Assembly (NCBI GenBank): GCA_907164885.2
Contig: OU015496.1
Coordinates: 135,511,820 to 135,575,819, forward strand
From: Dolomedes plantarius
Lineage: Eukaryota > Arthropoda > Arachnida > Araneae > Dolomedidae
Reading direction: 5' to 3'
DNA: 64,000 bases
Shown here: positions 24,332 through 35,910 of the stretch, piece after piece
How the letters are laid out: every line of letters starts with the position of its first letter
Position numbering within the stretch: the stretch's first letter is position 1
Position numbers and translations under genes: made by a program
Notes under the pieces: model-generated
Database searches by the model: none
What the model saw: the letters and a program-made list of their open reading frames with translations, nothing else
What the model was told of the DNA's origin: nothing

Positions 24332-25050
24332 TTATTTACCCCCCTTTTCCTTGAAATAATAGCGTAAAAATTTATATACCATGGTTTTTATGTCATGTAT
24401 CACAGATACGACGACAGCAATGACGTAAATATTTTTAGGATAGTAATGGAGTGTTAAATATTACCCCCATTGTCCTTCTCTTCATCCATCGGCACCCACC
24501 GAACTTCCACATTTCTGAAATATACCCTCCTTGTAAAAATGGTAGCCGACCCCTGTGGAGTCATTCGGTAAACTCAGGTATGTTTTGATAAGTTGAATCT
24601 TGGTAAATTCAGTAATTGGTCACTTGGTAAATTCAGTTAAGTTTTGTTCTTGGTAGATGTTGGTCGTCATGAACCCTGTAAAATTAATTTGCATTTACTA
24701 TGCTCTGGAAGATGACAAGAGAAAAAAACATTGCATTCATCCCCTACATGAGAGAAAATTGGTCTTTGGTCATTTTCAGATCCGTTCTATTCTTGATAAA
24801 TTTAATTTTGTTTTGGTAAATTGCCTCTTGCTAAATTCGGTAATTGGTAACTTGGTAAATTCTGTTCTGTTTCCTTCTTGGTAAATTCGGTTCTGTTTTG
24901 GTAAAATGGTTCTTTGTAATTTTCAATAATTAGTCACTTGAAACATTTAGTTCTGTTTCATTCTTGGTAGATGTTGGTCGTTATGAACCATTTAAAGTTA
25001 ATTTGCCTTTACGAAGCTCTGGAAGATGATAAATGAAGAAAAAAAAACTT
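24332..25050 (+). repeat. Degenerate repeat region with repeat E copies 2 and 3
   Basis: Copies of repeat E (TTCTTGGTAGATGTTGGTCG) lie at 24650-24790 and 24960-25110, embedded in many diverged copies of a short phrase TTGGTAAATTCRGT (about 24570-24960). No gene. Confidence 0.65.
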
Positions 25051-25051
25051 T

Positions 25052-25336
25052 TCATACATCCCCTACATAAGAGAAGATTGGCCACTGGACAGTTTCATAC
25101 TGTGTGCTAAGAAGTAAAAAATATCTTTTACTATAATCGAATGAGGGAAGCCTCATTCGAAGAATCAGAAAGATATCATCCTCGAAAAAACTTTCTCCTG
25201 TCTCATCCCATGTTCTTTGTTTTGCAAATTTATCACTATATAACTTTATCCCAATATTCCACAAACACTCACGCCTTTGAATTTCAGAGATTAATTTTTC
25301 AGTGTTGAACGTCATGTTTCCGACTGAACGTAGCAT
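25052..25336 (-). pseudogene. MADF-domain fragment
   Basis: After MLRSVGNMTF the minus-strand frame reads NTEKLISEIQRRECLW, IGIKLYSDKFAKQRTWDETG. This fits the first half of a MADF (Myb/SANT-like) DNA-binding domain: T-x-x-L-I-x-x-V/I, L-W, Y-x-D-K and W-x-E. The second half is not recognisable, so the domain is cut by a frameshift, an exon end or decay. MADF domains occur in insect transcription factors and in accessory proteins of Harbinger transposons. The start codon lies 10 bp from the edge of the possible hAT-type insertion at 25347. Confidence 0.6.
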
Positions 25337-25941
25337 AGACAGTAGCTAGGGATTGCAGAAACGGACTAAAAATTCAGAACCTGGTTTCGGTTCTCAAATT
25401 TTTTTTCCAGAACAGGGTACTCAGGTATTACCCGGGTTTAAATAATACATGAACCGCGGAACATTTTCCCTAAAAATTTATGTAAAACCTATATTTATTT
25501 ATAATGCAAAGAGTTTTAGCTTACTACGTAAGTAAGAAATACATTTCATTTCAATTTATTTCATTCTAAGTTAATTTAAGGAAATGGGTTCTAAAACCCG
25601 AAACTGCCGAACTCTGGTTCGAATTTTTTTCTATTTGAGGATCTTATGTTATCAATTTGCTAATAGATTAGAAATTCGTGTAAGACTAGATTGCATTATT
25701 TTAGATAATATAAAATGCAATATACTTTTGCTGTTTATATCTGCAATAAATGAAATATATCCTGAAAATTTTATATGAAATTAATCAATAAACACTCGTG
25801 GAAAATCGTCTAACGGCAGTAGGGGATTGATTTCTTGATGGTTGAGGAAGATATAGTAGTTAACCTTTTACAAGCCGAATTCAGATGCAGGTATATTTTA
25901 AATTAATTTTTTGCATATTTTGCCTTAAATGCTTTAGTTAA

Positions 25942-26185
25942 CCCTTTGAAGGGCGCCGTTTGCACAGTGCAAACGCTTAAACCTAGTCTTTTTTTCACTT
26001 GCATTCAATGTATTCTAGTTAAGTAATCTGAAAAATGGTTACTACTGCCATCTGTTGTCAGATTAAAGAACTAAAAGCATTTTGCAACCTTTCATTGGAA
26101 AATTTTCCAAGATTTTTTAGGCTAAAAGAAATCGGGAAAAAAAATTGCACCCTACAAACGGGGGAGGTTGTTGCCCCTGAAAGGG
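25942..26185. mobile_element. piggyBac-type MITE
   Basis: Inverted ends CCCTTTGAAGGGC and CCCTTTCAGGGGC (two mismatches) enclose 244 bp without a gene, flanked by perfect TTAA at 25938-25941 and 26186-26189. A CCC start plus TTAA is the piggyBac signature. Confidence 0.82.
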
Positions 26186-26429
26186 TTAAGGGATATTAGT
26201 CATTTAAATGGGAGAAAAAAATTTCTATATCTAATTTTCATGGTGTTCCCAACTGGGAACATTGGCCACTTCTGACTATACTTTTACACTGGATTCAAAA
26301 ATGGAATATAGTAATGAATAGATTAAATAATAAGCAAAGTAGTAAGATTTAATGAAATATTTATTTTTAAATTTAAGTGCAGATATGAATTAAGTTGAAA
26401 ATTTATAAATTTAAATTAAAACAATTTAT

Positions 26430-27113
26430 TTTACTTAAGCAAAATATCAAAGATTTATGTTTATACCTTTATTCCATGGTACAGGGCAAAGCATGTTAGA
26501 TGTAATTTTTTCTTACACTCATTGCAAGCTAATCTTGCAATGAGTGTAAGAAAAAATTTTTGAATTCGATGTTCTCGGATAGTTCCAATAGCTTTTGTAT
26601 TTCTACTTGAATGATCCTTCATCAAATCATTAGTAGTAAAAAAAAATTATCAAAAAATATTTCTACTTGAAGAGGGTTTGCAACAACCTCCAGAAGATTA
26701 TTTCCAACCCTGGTACCAAAAGGGGCTATTTCATTTGACTGCTTTCTTGCATAAATTTCCATTTTATATGTGTAACCATTATTAGTGCAAATCCTCCAGA
26801 TTTTGAATCCAGAGCGAATTGGTTTTCCCCGAATAAACATTTTAGAGGAATGGTGGCCGTAATTCGAAACCACTGATTCGTCAATGCTAAGCTGGTTGTG
26901 AAATAATAAAAACTGAATTAATTTTTTGTTCAGTTCATCATAAATTGATTGAATTTTACCCAACTTATCACCAGGTTGCAATAAAGCATTATCAATCAAA
27001 GGAAAATTTGTTTTTATTTCTTTAAATTTTTTTCTTAGCATGTCAGTATAGGTAATAGGTACAGCCATGTCACAGAATAGTGGCAACAGGCCAATGTTCT
27101 CAATTGGGAACAT
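26430..27113 (-). pseudogene. piggyBac-derived (PGBD-like) transposase fragment
   Basis: From 27113 the minus strand reads MFPIENIG and then LSIDESVVSNYGHHSSKMFI, RGKPIRSGFKIWRICTNNGY, a YKMEIYARKQ block, LGTRVGNNLLEV-like (FGTRVGNNLLEVV) and VEIFFDNFF. IDES contains the first catalytic Asp and the FDNFF block is the conserved segment further along. The reading continues past the tracked stop into GTIREHRIQ and a Cys-rich tail (CNECKKKLHLTCF), the usual C-terminal zinc-binding motif, but the region between the blocks is missing. It is a decayed, internally deleted copy, with a perfect hairpin in the zinc-finger coding part. Confidence 0.75.
26504..26558. repeat. Perfect 25-bp inverted repeat with 5-nt loop
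   Basis: The arm 26504-26528 (ending CACTCATTGCAAG) is perfectly complementary to 26534-26558 around the loop CTAAT. It lies in the zinc-finger coding part of the piggyBac fragment. Confidence 0.92.
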
Positions 27114-27810
27114 AAATATTTAACTTATTACACCAAGTACATTTCTTTTTAATTTATTTTTATTTAATATTCTTTTAATAATGTGAACTCTTTTAAGTAT
27201 GACTACCAATTTTTAGAAGCATTGGATTGTTTATCACATTGATATGATTTTTTAAGTTTTGCTTTGTGAAAAATGTGGAAAAAGACAAATTTTTTGTACA
27301 TTTCCATTTTTATGTTCGAAATGTGCTTTCTATTTAAAAGAATCAAGGCCATCTTTCTGCTACAACTGATAATTTTTTCAAGTCAATATTGATGAAATTT
27401 AATTTTAAATAAATTTTCAATTCGATTTTCCGAATTGGGAACATTGGACTGTGAAAGTTTAACACTGTGGATGCACTTAAAACAAAGGGTTCCAAACATT
27501 TAGATAGTGATAAATTATAAGACGTGACACATTTGTTTATCTGCATTAAAACGTTGTTTTAAGCTAAAAATTCGAATACCAATTCTAGAACCACAGGAAC
27601 CGGGTTTTTGATTCCAGTAATTTCAACCGGGCACCCGGATATCCGGTTCTGGAATCCCTAACCGTAGTGGTAGTCTGGCCGGTTACAATTAGAATGCACG
27701 GTCAGTTTCTGTAATGTCCGTACGCCAACTGAATACCTACTCACAACTCACGCAGCGTAATACGTTTACATACGCAAGGTCAGACGAAATGAGTCAGTGA
27801 GTTTGGCGCC
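27114..27810. other. Unassigned, right part of the possible hAT-type element and flank
   Basis: Contains the third copy of a TTCCCAATTGGGAA-like palindrome (27428-27442). No gene. Confidence 0.4.
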
Positions 27811-28182
27811 GGACCCGGGGCTAGCTAGTGGGTAGCGCTTTGGTAGAAGGTACTCAGGGTGCTCAGTTCAAATTTTGACAAGCGGCACTGAATGTTCTCT
27901 TGTCTACTCTGGGTATAGGCATGTTATGTCTGTTGGTCATAAAGTCCTCCCGTGTGGTCTTTCGGGGGAAGAGGAGGATACGAGACCAACAGATGTCGTC
28001 CCTAGGGATGCTCGGTCAAAACTGTGGCGGTGCCAGGTAAAATGTCGACCTCCCACCCTTGGAGCCCTATAGCCGTTAACTAAACAGGAGCTTCATCTCT
28101 TCACCCTGCAGCCTTAAATGAACATTCTTAGTTTTTTTTCCGGCCGGGGGGTATTAGTTACAACAACAACAATAACAACACA
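27811..28182 (+). repeat. tRNA-derived SINE
   Basis: The head has an A-box-like GCTAGTGGGTAGCGCTTTGG and a B-box-like GCTCAGTTCAAATTTTG. A GC-richer body follows and an ACAACAACAACAATAACAAC tail ends it. Related heads occur at 28572-28247 (minus), 35708 and 38672. Confidence 0.65.
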
Positions 28183-28246
28183 AACTTAGTTTCCTGAAGG
28201 TAAATGCGTATTAATAAAAATATTATTAATAGATCTTCAAACAACG

Positions 28247-28572
28247 CATTTGCAATTTTAAGATGTTGTAATGAGTATGAAAATAAAACTTTCCAATGCA
28301 CCAGACGGGGCCCGATAAAGCAAATAAGACCTTCCCCAAATTGAATCGGTGCCGGTGAATAGGCTGACACCCCAATTTAGACCGAGTAACCCCAGGGGCG
28401 ACTTCTGGTGTGCCTTCTCCCAACCACCATCTCTGACCTCCAGCTGGACTTTCCTGTCTACAGATTCAATGTGCCCATATCCGGCCTAGACACGAAGGTA
28501 TTTAATGGTATCGTCAAGATTCGAACTGAACACCCCCAGTCCGAACTCAAACGCGCTACCCCTAGGCTACTT
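28247..28572 (-). repeat. tRNA-derived SINE, inverted
   Basis: In minus orientation the head reads AGTAGCCTAGGGGTAGCGCG (A-box) and GTTCAGTTCGAATCTTG (B-box), followed by ATACCTTCGTGTCTAGGCCG, which also occurs in nearly the same form in the copies at 35708 and 38672. It faces the SINE at 27811-28182. Confidence 0.7.
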
Positions 28573-28599
28573 CAGGCTTTGAAAATAAAACCTTCATAA

Positions 28600-29829
28600 A
28601 CACTCATATTTTTAAATCAGATTATTTCCTTGATTTAATTAAGTTTTATAAATATGATTAAAAAATTATTTTAATTTAGTTATATGCCATTCCCATTAAA
28701 ATTTTATTTTTAATAAAACTTAGAATGAATGAACTAGTAGTTACAAAATATCATTTATAAAATACCAGACAGAAAATAAAACAAAAAATATGAATTGTAA
28801 TAGAGAAAGAAAAGCAATAATAATTAACTTTTTTTAACTTGCCCCTTTTTTTAACTTACTCATCTGCAAAAATAACTTTAATCAAAGAATAAGAAAAGCT
28901 GTCTTGCCGGGCTGATTTAAAACATGTAAGAACTGAAATAAAATTTGAGAAAAATAAATTAATCTATTTTATTGCGACAGGGGCGCTCAAGCAGTGAAAA
29001 ACCATAAAAAAATACGTCGTTACAGAAGAAAACATTCTTGCGATTTTATTTGCACTTTTTTACGACAGGTAGTAAAACAGTTCAGTTCAGGTCAGAGTTA
29101 ATATTTCATGTAACAAAAATGAATATGTATCACGGATATTATTCCGAGAAGCCACTAGACAATTTAAATGCATTAAGTTTCCCCTCACAATAAGTGTGAC
29201 AGTTTTTACTTCAGTTCCAAAATTAATAAATTGAATATAAAGTGGATACAATGGAAGAGGTGACAGTTATTTCTATCGTTGTTTTATTTTTTACTGTCAT
29301 ATATGGGATAGTAAATAAGAATTTCAAACGTTAAATATATGTATTTAAGTGTTTTTGTAGCTGTAGGTTTATTGGAAACATATTAATTTTTTTGCAGGAT
29401 ATGTTTTTTACTATAACGAAAAAAATAGAACAGTCACAATAATGTGGAATTAAAAACTTTTATAAATTAGTCCTAATCCTATAAAGAATTCATTGAAAGG
29501 AGTAGCAGTTATTTCTATTGTTGTTTTATTATTTTCTTCTGTAATAGATCGAAAATAAAATAAGAATTTCAAAGATTTGTACAGAATGCAGCATTGTCAT
29601 AAATGTTAGCATGGATTTTATGATAAATTGATGTGACAAAAAATCACTTTGATTAGAACTTAACTGTATCGGTAATTGACAATGCTATTGTTTATTGGTA
29701 ATGTCCTAGCCGAAACTGGCAATTTCCCTTTATCCAAGAGTACATACGAAAGAAATTTCAAATTTTTTGTCCCAAAAAAATTATTACCAACATTTATCTA
29801 AAAAATTTTGTATAATATTGACTACCTGC
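28600..29829. other. Unassigned AT-rich stretch with a local duplication
   Basis: Segments at about 29250-29330 and 29490-29575 are diverged duplicates sharing CAGTTATTTCTAT and TAAGAATTTCAAA. No gene recognised. Confidence 0.45.
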
Positions 29830-30830
29830 ATGTTAGTAGGCACCACACAATGCACTTTTTTTAAACAGGAACAACTAAACTGGTAATTTCCTACCAGTTT
29901 TACTCTCGTCTCTCATACAGTTGCGTAAATAAGTCTCTCATACAGTTGCGTAAGTCTCTCATAAAATTGCGTAAAGTATATTGACGATTTAGATGCTCGC
30001 ACATTCCTCTAGCAAAACACTGACGCATGTATTTGACGCTTGCATTATATGAGTTTTAATGTTTCTAAGATATGACATTGTTACAGCAGAATGAATTTTT
30101 CTGCGAAGATAGGATCAGTCTTTGATTGCTGATGGCCTCCAGGGTACTTTATTGAGGATCAACTTGATTGCTGATCTCGTTCCTGTGAGCTTCGTATAGT
30201 GTATAGAGCGACTACTTGCTGTTTGCAGGCAATGTGCTTTACGTAGACATCTACAGATATCTCTCTTACAGTTGCATCAAAAATTCTGCATATTTTGTTG
30301 CTGACACATTCCTCTAACAAAACATAGATAAACGTATTTGACGCTTGCATCATGTATATTCGTTTAGACGTCTCTAAGATCTAACATTGTTACTACAGGA
30401 GTAGATTTTTCATGTGAGATTGCAAAACCCCTTGATTACTGATAGCCTTCTTAGTCCTTTAATGTGGATAACTTTCATTTCTGAGCCCATTTCTGTCAGC
30501 TTCGTTTCGTGTAACGAGCGACTACTTGTTGTTTGTAGGCACCACACAATATGCTATTCATAGACAGTCACGGAAATCTCTCATACAACTGCATCTACTA
30601 TTCTGACCATTTAGTTGATGACACATTCCTCTAGCAAAACATAGATGCACCTATTTGACGCTTGCATTATACGTGTTTTGACGTCTTAAAGATCTGGCAT
30701 TGTTACAACAGAATAGGTTTTTCATCGGAGACAGCAGCATTCTTTTATTGCTGATAGCCTTCTGGTTTCCTTTATTGTGTATGAGCTTGATTGCTGAGCA
30801 CTTTCTTGTGAGCTCCGTATAGTAGTACTG
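29830..30830 (+). repeat. Tandem array, unit about 305-320 bp, three copies
   Basis: Phrases ACATTCCTCTAGCAAAACA, TATTTGACGCTTGCAT, AACATTGTTAC and GAGCGACTACTTG recur in order. The first occurs at about 30001, 30305 and 30623. Confidence 0.85.
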
Positions 30831-30904
30831 AGCATTTTCACTTTTCAGGTTTTTTCTAATATTTTGATAAGTTTTATAGATGGCACTGAAATTAGTAGAT
30901 TAGT

Positions 30905-30990
30905 GATATTCAGGTAGAATAGGTAGTTTAGGCAGGTTAGGTAGATTAGGTAAATTAGGTGATGTAAAATATTGAGGTAGATAAGATTAA
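30905..30990 (+). repeat. Short GGTAGATTA minisatellite
   Basis: Seven or so diverged copies of a 9-bp unit (AGGTAGATT and variants). Confidence 0.7.
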
Positions 30991-31045
30991 TTATATTGAG
31001 GTAATATGCTTTCTCATATTACATATTCTTTTCAATATTTATATT

Positions 31046-31267
31046 TTGATATATAGATTAGATGCTTATAACGGTCATAATTCCATTTTATTAATAAACG
31101 TACTCAAGACCGAATTAGTTTTAGAGCAACTTTCTCTGTTTACTGACGCGCATAAATCCAAAATAAAAAATCTCCGAAACCATAAAATTCAACAGTTAAA
31201 GAAATATACTAAACGCTGCATAGAGAATGGCATAAAGAATATGGAAATAACGCTGCTTTTAGAATAA
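31046..31267 (+). CDS. Candidate exon, function unknown
   Basis: A 73-codon frame follows a possible acceptor (TATTTTGATATATAG ending near 31059). It has protein-like composition: LLINVLKTELVLEQLSLF, then a basic helical part (KIKNLRNHKIQQLKKYTKRC) and a stop. No family recognised and no other exon found; it may be chance. Confidence 0.22.
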   Translation: MIYRLDAYNGHNSILLINVLKTELVLEQLSLFTDAHKSKIKNLRNHKIQQLKKYTKRCIENGIKNMEITLLLE

Positions 31268-33717
31268 GGAAATATATGTTTCTGTAAATGGACAAATAGC
31301 TAAACGTAAAGTATCTTACATCTGGCTCACGTTATTTGCAACAATGGTTATTAAAATAACAAGTAAAATAAAATCAATAGCTTTCTTAGTTTGAAATAAC
31401 TGGGTTGGATCATAATTCTCTTCATATACATACTGCTATTCTTCTATACGAATAAGAAACTCAATGTAGATTTCCAGCTGGAATAAGTATTTCGCTTGCA
31501 GATTATTACACACAACTCGACTACGCCTTTGAAATATTGCTTTGAATACGCGTATCGGAATATTTTAGTAATACGTAAGACCATATTTTCGATTCGTAAT
31601 CGTCACATGAATGAAAATTTATAGAAACGCATAAGAATTTTCAACATTGAGTTCAACTTATTATTTTCTTCAGAGAATAGGCTTCAACATTCTAAATTGG
31701 TTTTATATATATATATTTCGTGGCATAACGAAAAATTTCTCCATGGTGTTTTGGGGATTCCGGAGGGAAAATTCCTGCAGTTTATGTATTCTTTATTCGC
31801 AAAGCTATTTGACAGCTCCATCTTTCAGGCAAATCGTATGCTGAGCCTTTGTATCTAGATCTGAAATTATTTGTAGATTTATAGATATTTCTTTTAGAAA
31901 AAGAATTTTGGACTTTTATATAAAAAATTTAGATAGATAAAATTCGAAATTCTCGGGGAAATTTCGTACAGTTGAATTTCCCCGCGTAAGAAATGAAATT
32001 TGTAGAACCAACAAAAGTTAAAATAGAGGTATTTACTAGTATAGGAGAAAATGATAAAATGAAATAGATCAACTACAATTTTAAAGATTTTAGGATAAAA
32101 CAAGTTTCACGAATTTTTCCAAAATAAATTAAAATGATAAATTGTATCTTTAAATAATTTCATACAACACATATTAAAAATACTTACATGCTACTTATTA
32201 CAGATATATGATCCTATTTCTGAAATTGACCGTTTTCAGTCGACGTCATGAGACAATTTGATAGATTAGTTTCTTAGTTTAGATGGAACTTTAAGATAAT
32301 AAGACGTAAGTTCAGCAATGAGAATTAAGTGACCAGTGGGGATTCATCAGCGAGTAATTGAGGAGCCTAAATCCATCTGAAAAGTTCACCAATTAGAGAT
32401 CAAAATACAATTTTGTCTTCCGTTGTCAGTGATGTCAAGAGCCGGTACCAGGCTATGTATGTCTTTGGTTATTGTATGAGGGCCATTATAGAGTCCTTAT
32501 GAGCTCGGAAATCATCATACTTTCTTTACCCTTCGTCTAAACGAGTTGGTATAGTTTCAACTTGGTAAAAAAAAATAATAATAAAATTAAATTAAAAATA
32601 AAAAAAAAAACTTTAGTATAAACTGTTCTCCGGCAGGTAAGAAATTATATATGAATAAATATTTTCATAGTTTGCTGTATCAAAATACCACAGTTAAATA
32701 AATATTGTTATATTCTGGTAAAAAAAACAAACATTGACACGTACTTTTTTCAATAATTTTTTGGGCAGAGAAAATATGAAAATATGAGAAATATCTAATA
32801 TTGAAAAAACTATTTGAAAAATAAATAATTAAATAAATTTCTGTAAAAAAAAGTCAGTGAACGGAATCTGAAATCCTTATTTTCTAAAAATAATGATTCG
32901 TGCATAATGGTGACCTTTAGTGAAAAGAAACGTATTGTTTATCATTACCTGGCTGAAAACTTTTCGCAAAATTATATGTTTTCGGTATCCGTAATTTAAA
33001 GCATCTTTTATCGGATCCACATAATAATTCAAATAACAGAAAAATCCAGAATTTTCACAGAAGAAAAAAAGAACCTCGATTCCAGAGCAATAACTGGTAC
33101 ACCCCCCTCCTCCAAATATGCATGCTGTATTCCCTTTTAATTAAATTATTTTCTTTTTGGAGTATTTCTGTTCTGAATTTCATTTAAATTGATCGCGAAG
33201 CCACCCACGATGAAAAAGAATGAAATTGGGGATATTGGGAAAATATCTCTAAGAGCTTGCTACTTGCGCATTGCGTTTTTCTACACAGGCCTTTAATAAC
33301 GGACTGTTCACTTGACGACATATGAAAGCTTTAATTCAATCTTTAAAGAAAGAATTTCAACCAAATACTTTTTTTTCCATGTAGAGAGGGATTCTGTATT
33401 TAGAAAGGCACATTTTACTTTAAGTGGCTATCAGTGCATTTTATATTACCGCATTCTTTCTCTTTTCTCATACAGAGTGAATTTTTTTTTTTGCCTTTTT
33501 AGTTTGTGCGATTTCCAAGACAAAGAGGCACAAATTATTAAAGTTTTGAGTATTAAAAGTTTATATCAGAAAAAAATATGTTCAATAAGCCTTTAGGCTA
33601 AATCCTTGTGACCTTTTACATTGTTATTTTAAGTTCGCTTTACCAATAGCAATTCTTAAGAAAAATGCATTTTACAACGCTTTACGTAATTTTTCTCTGG
33701 GAACGATTAAGGTGTTG
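31268..33717. other. Unassigned AT-rich stretch
   Basis: Short open frames (31647-31844, 32103-31894, 33312-33596) show no domain. No repeat structure beyond A and T runs. Confidence 0.4.
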
Positions 33718-34035
33718 GGTTGGCCAAAAGTTTCGTCCGGTTTTTAGTAAGATGGATCTAGTAGACTTGTGTTGTGACAGCTATCATATCAGCTTCCATT
33801 TAAAAGAAAAAATTATCAAAATTTGTTGTGTAGCCGTTTAAATAGTGAACATCGAAGTTTAATTGGCAATATATTCCACATATTACGCTTTGTTCTTTCA
33901 AGAAAGGTAAAAACGTAACTGAAACGCTAATAAAGATTTTTTTCAGTTAAAATGTTGTTCAGTAAAGTTATTGGTGAAAATCAAAAACGTGTCTTTTAAT
34001 TTTACTTAAAATCCGAACGAACTTTATGGCCAACC
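33718..34035. mobile_element. mariner-derived MITE
   Basis: The ends GGTTGGCCAAAAGTTTCGTC and GGTTGGCCATAAAGTTCGTT (inverted) match the terminal repeats of mariner elements of the irritans type. TA follows the right end; the left TA is not preserved. The 318-bp body has no transposase frame. Confidence 0.72.
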
Positions 34036-34639
34036 TAAAATTTGCCAACGTTGAAATGACTGTAATGGCGAAAAGAAATTATTATTATTACTAGTACTGT
34101 TTCATTTCAAAAAGCAATTATCAGGATTCTAAAACTGCTTTCCTTTCATTCGTACGATTACTAGAAGAGAAGATAAGGTCAATTAAATGAACCAGCAGTG
34201 ATGGTTAAAAGACCGGAAGTAAAATCTTTAAACGCATTTTCTGGGAAATTAATTTTTCAGTTATTTTTGTATACGAAAAACATAATTACTCCTAAAGTTT
34301 TGAATATATTTCAATGAAATTTTGCAACAATACTTTACACGTTACTAACTGCTTTTTGAATTAAAATTCACGCTCTACGAGTTAATTTCATCATTTTACA
34401 GGTACCTCTACATGGAAAATACATAATTTTATTTTAAGTCTGTGTGTTTTTCTACATATTTTGATACATTTCAGTGATTTTAGGAAAGATTCTAAACCCT
34501 TCAGTTCATTACACAGGTAAATGTCACAGTAGTATATTGTTTGTTTGTTGTTTTTTTGTTGTCGTACATTAGCACTACGAATAGTGCTAATGCACTATTC
34601 ATAGAAGAGGGCTGCCATTGCCTCAAGAGAGGTTGGACT
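34036..34639. other. Unassigned stretch
   Basis: No gene recognised. A small hairpin TTAGCACTA/TAGTGCTAA lies at about 34570-34591. Confidence 0.35.
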
Positions 34640-34787
34640 TCTATATGGTGCACGAATTTTGAACCGAGTCAAGTGACGAGGCCGGGCCACTTAACCCCGC
34701 AGGTCCAGTGGTATAGTTTGGGAAGTTGGAAGACATTACAACTGCGACAGATTTTTCTCGTACACCATTAGTGTACACGTCGCTACA
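34640..34787 (+). repeat. Dispersed SINE-like repeat, family D, copy 2
   Basis: Partner of 10012-10186, sharing GAACCGAGTCAAGTGACGAG, GACAGATTTT and ACCATTAGTGTACA. Confidence 0.55.
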
Positions 34788-35707
34788 GTCGCACAGTAGT
34801 ATATAATATACAGAAAACAAAAAAAAGTATTAAATTGAATAGACTTCTTGCGTATGCATTAAATTTTGTAAAATGTTATTAAAAATTCCCTATACTTTTA
34901 ATGTTATGAGAATTTTACTAGAATTATATTTGTTTTTATGATTTTATATTACATTTAAACTAAAAATATACGTTTTTAACCAGTATTGTATATATCTTTA
35001 AAAACTGCTTCAAACGTTGACAGATACTTTAAAGAAGAAAACCAAAAAAAGGTTATTAGGTAACGCTACACAGTCAATATAAAAGTGTATAACATCAAGA
35101 AGAAGGAAATACAATGAGATTAACCACTTATAAGACTCAAACGTTCCAAAAACTGGTTTGAAGAACAAAGCGTCAAGTCAGACTAGTAAACTGACCGTTT
35201 TGTTTAGGTAAATAATCAAATCGTTTAATATTTTAGATGACGAGAATACACAACCTTTTTTTTTCCTTTTTAAATTATTTTTTTCGTATCTTATGTTACA
35301 TGAACATATCACAAAACGCAAAGGAGGTATTAATTGCATTTAATTTTCTCAACGGAAATATAACATGCATAAATAATTCACTTTAATTTTTTTTGCAGCG
35401 GATGACAGATACCTAAACAGGTTGTTAAAATTTATCACTTTAGAAGTTGAGTAATTTTAAAACGCCAGTTTAAATGTAAAGACTTATTTAAAGCTTATAA
35501 TTCACTTTGAAATAATTTATAGGAATCAAAAGATATGCTATCGCATTAGATATCCGCTCAAATTATATTTGTATTAATATTTTAGATTATTTTAAATAAT
35601 GATACATTTCAGATCTCCCTAAACGAACAAATTACTTATCGTGGATTATGTATGAAGACAGATAATAACCCCAATGCTGAAAATCTGTCTGAGTGGCATT
35701 GATAAAT
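34788..35707. other. Unassigned AT-rich stretch
   Basis: No gene or repeat recognised. Confidence 0.4.
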
Positions 35708-35910
35708 GGGCCCTGGGGAGCCTAGTGGTAATACTTTGGGCTTATGACGGAAGGTGCTCCGTTCGGATCCCGAGGAGCGGCATTAAATGCCTTCGTGCTT
35801 AGGCCAGATATTGGCCGTTTGAATGCCCTACCATGTGGTTAAAGCGTTTCACGAAGCTACGAACCCTTTAGATGTTGACCCTGGTTGTGATCTGTCCAAA
35901 GGTGAGTGTT
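35708..35910 (+). repeat. tRNA-derived SINE
   Basis: The A-box-like GCCTAGTGGTAATACTTTGG is followed by the B-box-like CCGTTCGGATCCCG, then GCCTTCGTGCTTAGGCCAGA, as in the other SINEs of this group. The 3' end is unclear. Confidence 0.65.

Larger units (their letters stand above)
25347..27660. mobile_element. Possible hAT-type element with TAGGGATT ends
   Basis: The left end TAGGGATTGCAGAA and the right end TTCTGGAATCCCTA are inverted copies (one mismatch in 14). The 8-bp flanks ACAGTAGC (25339-25346) and ACCGTAGT (27661-27668) match at six positions, as expected for a decayed 8-bp duplication. Length and end sequence fit hAT-like elements, but the interior holds a TTAA MITE and a piggyBac fragment rather than a hAT transposase, so the element is composite or the match is partly accidental. 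Confidence 0.5.
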
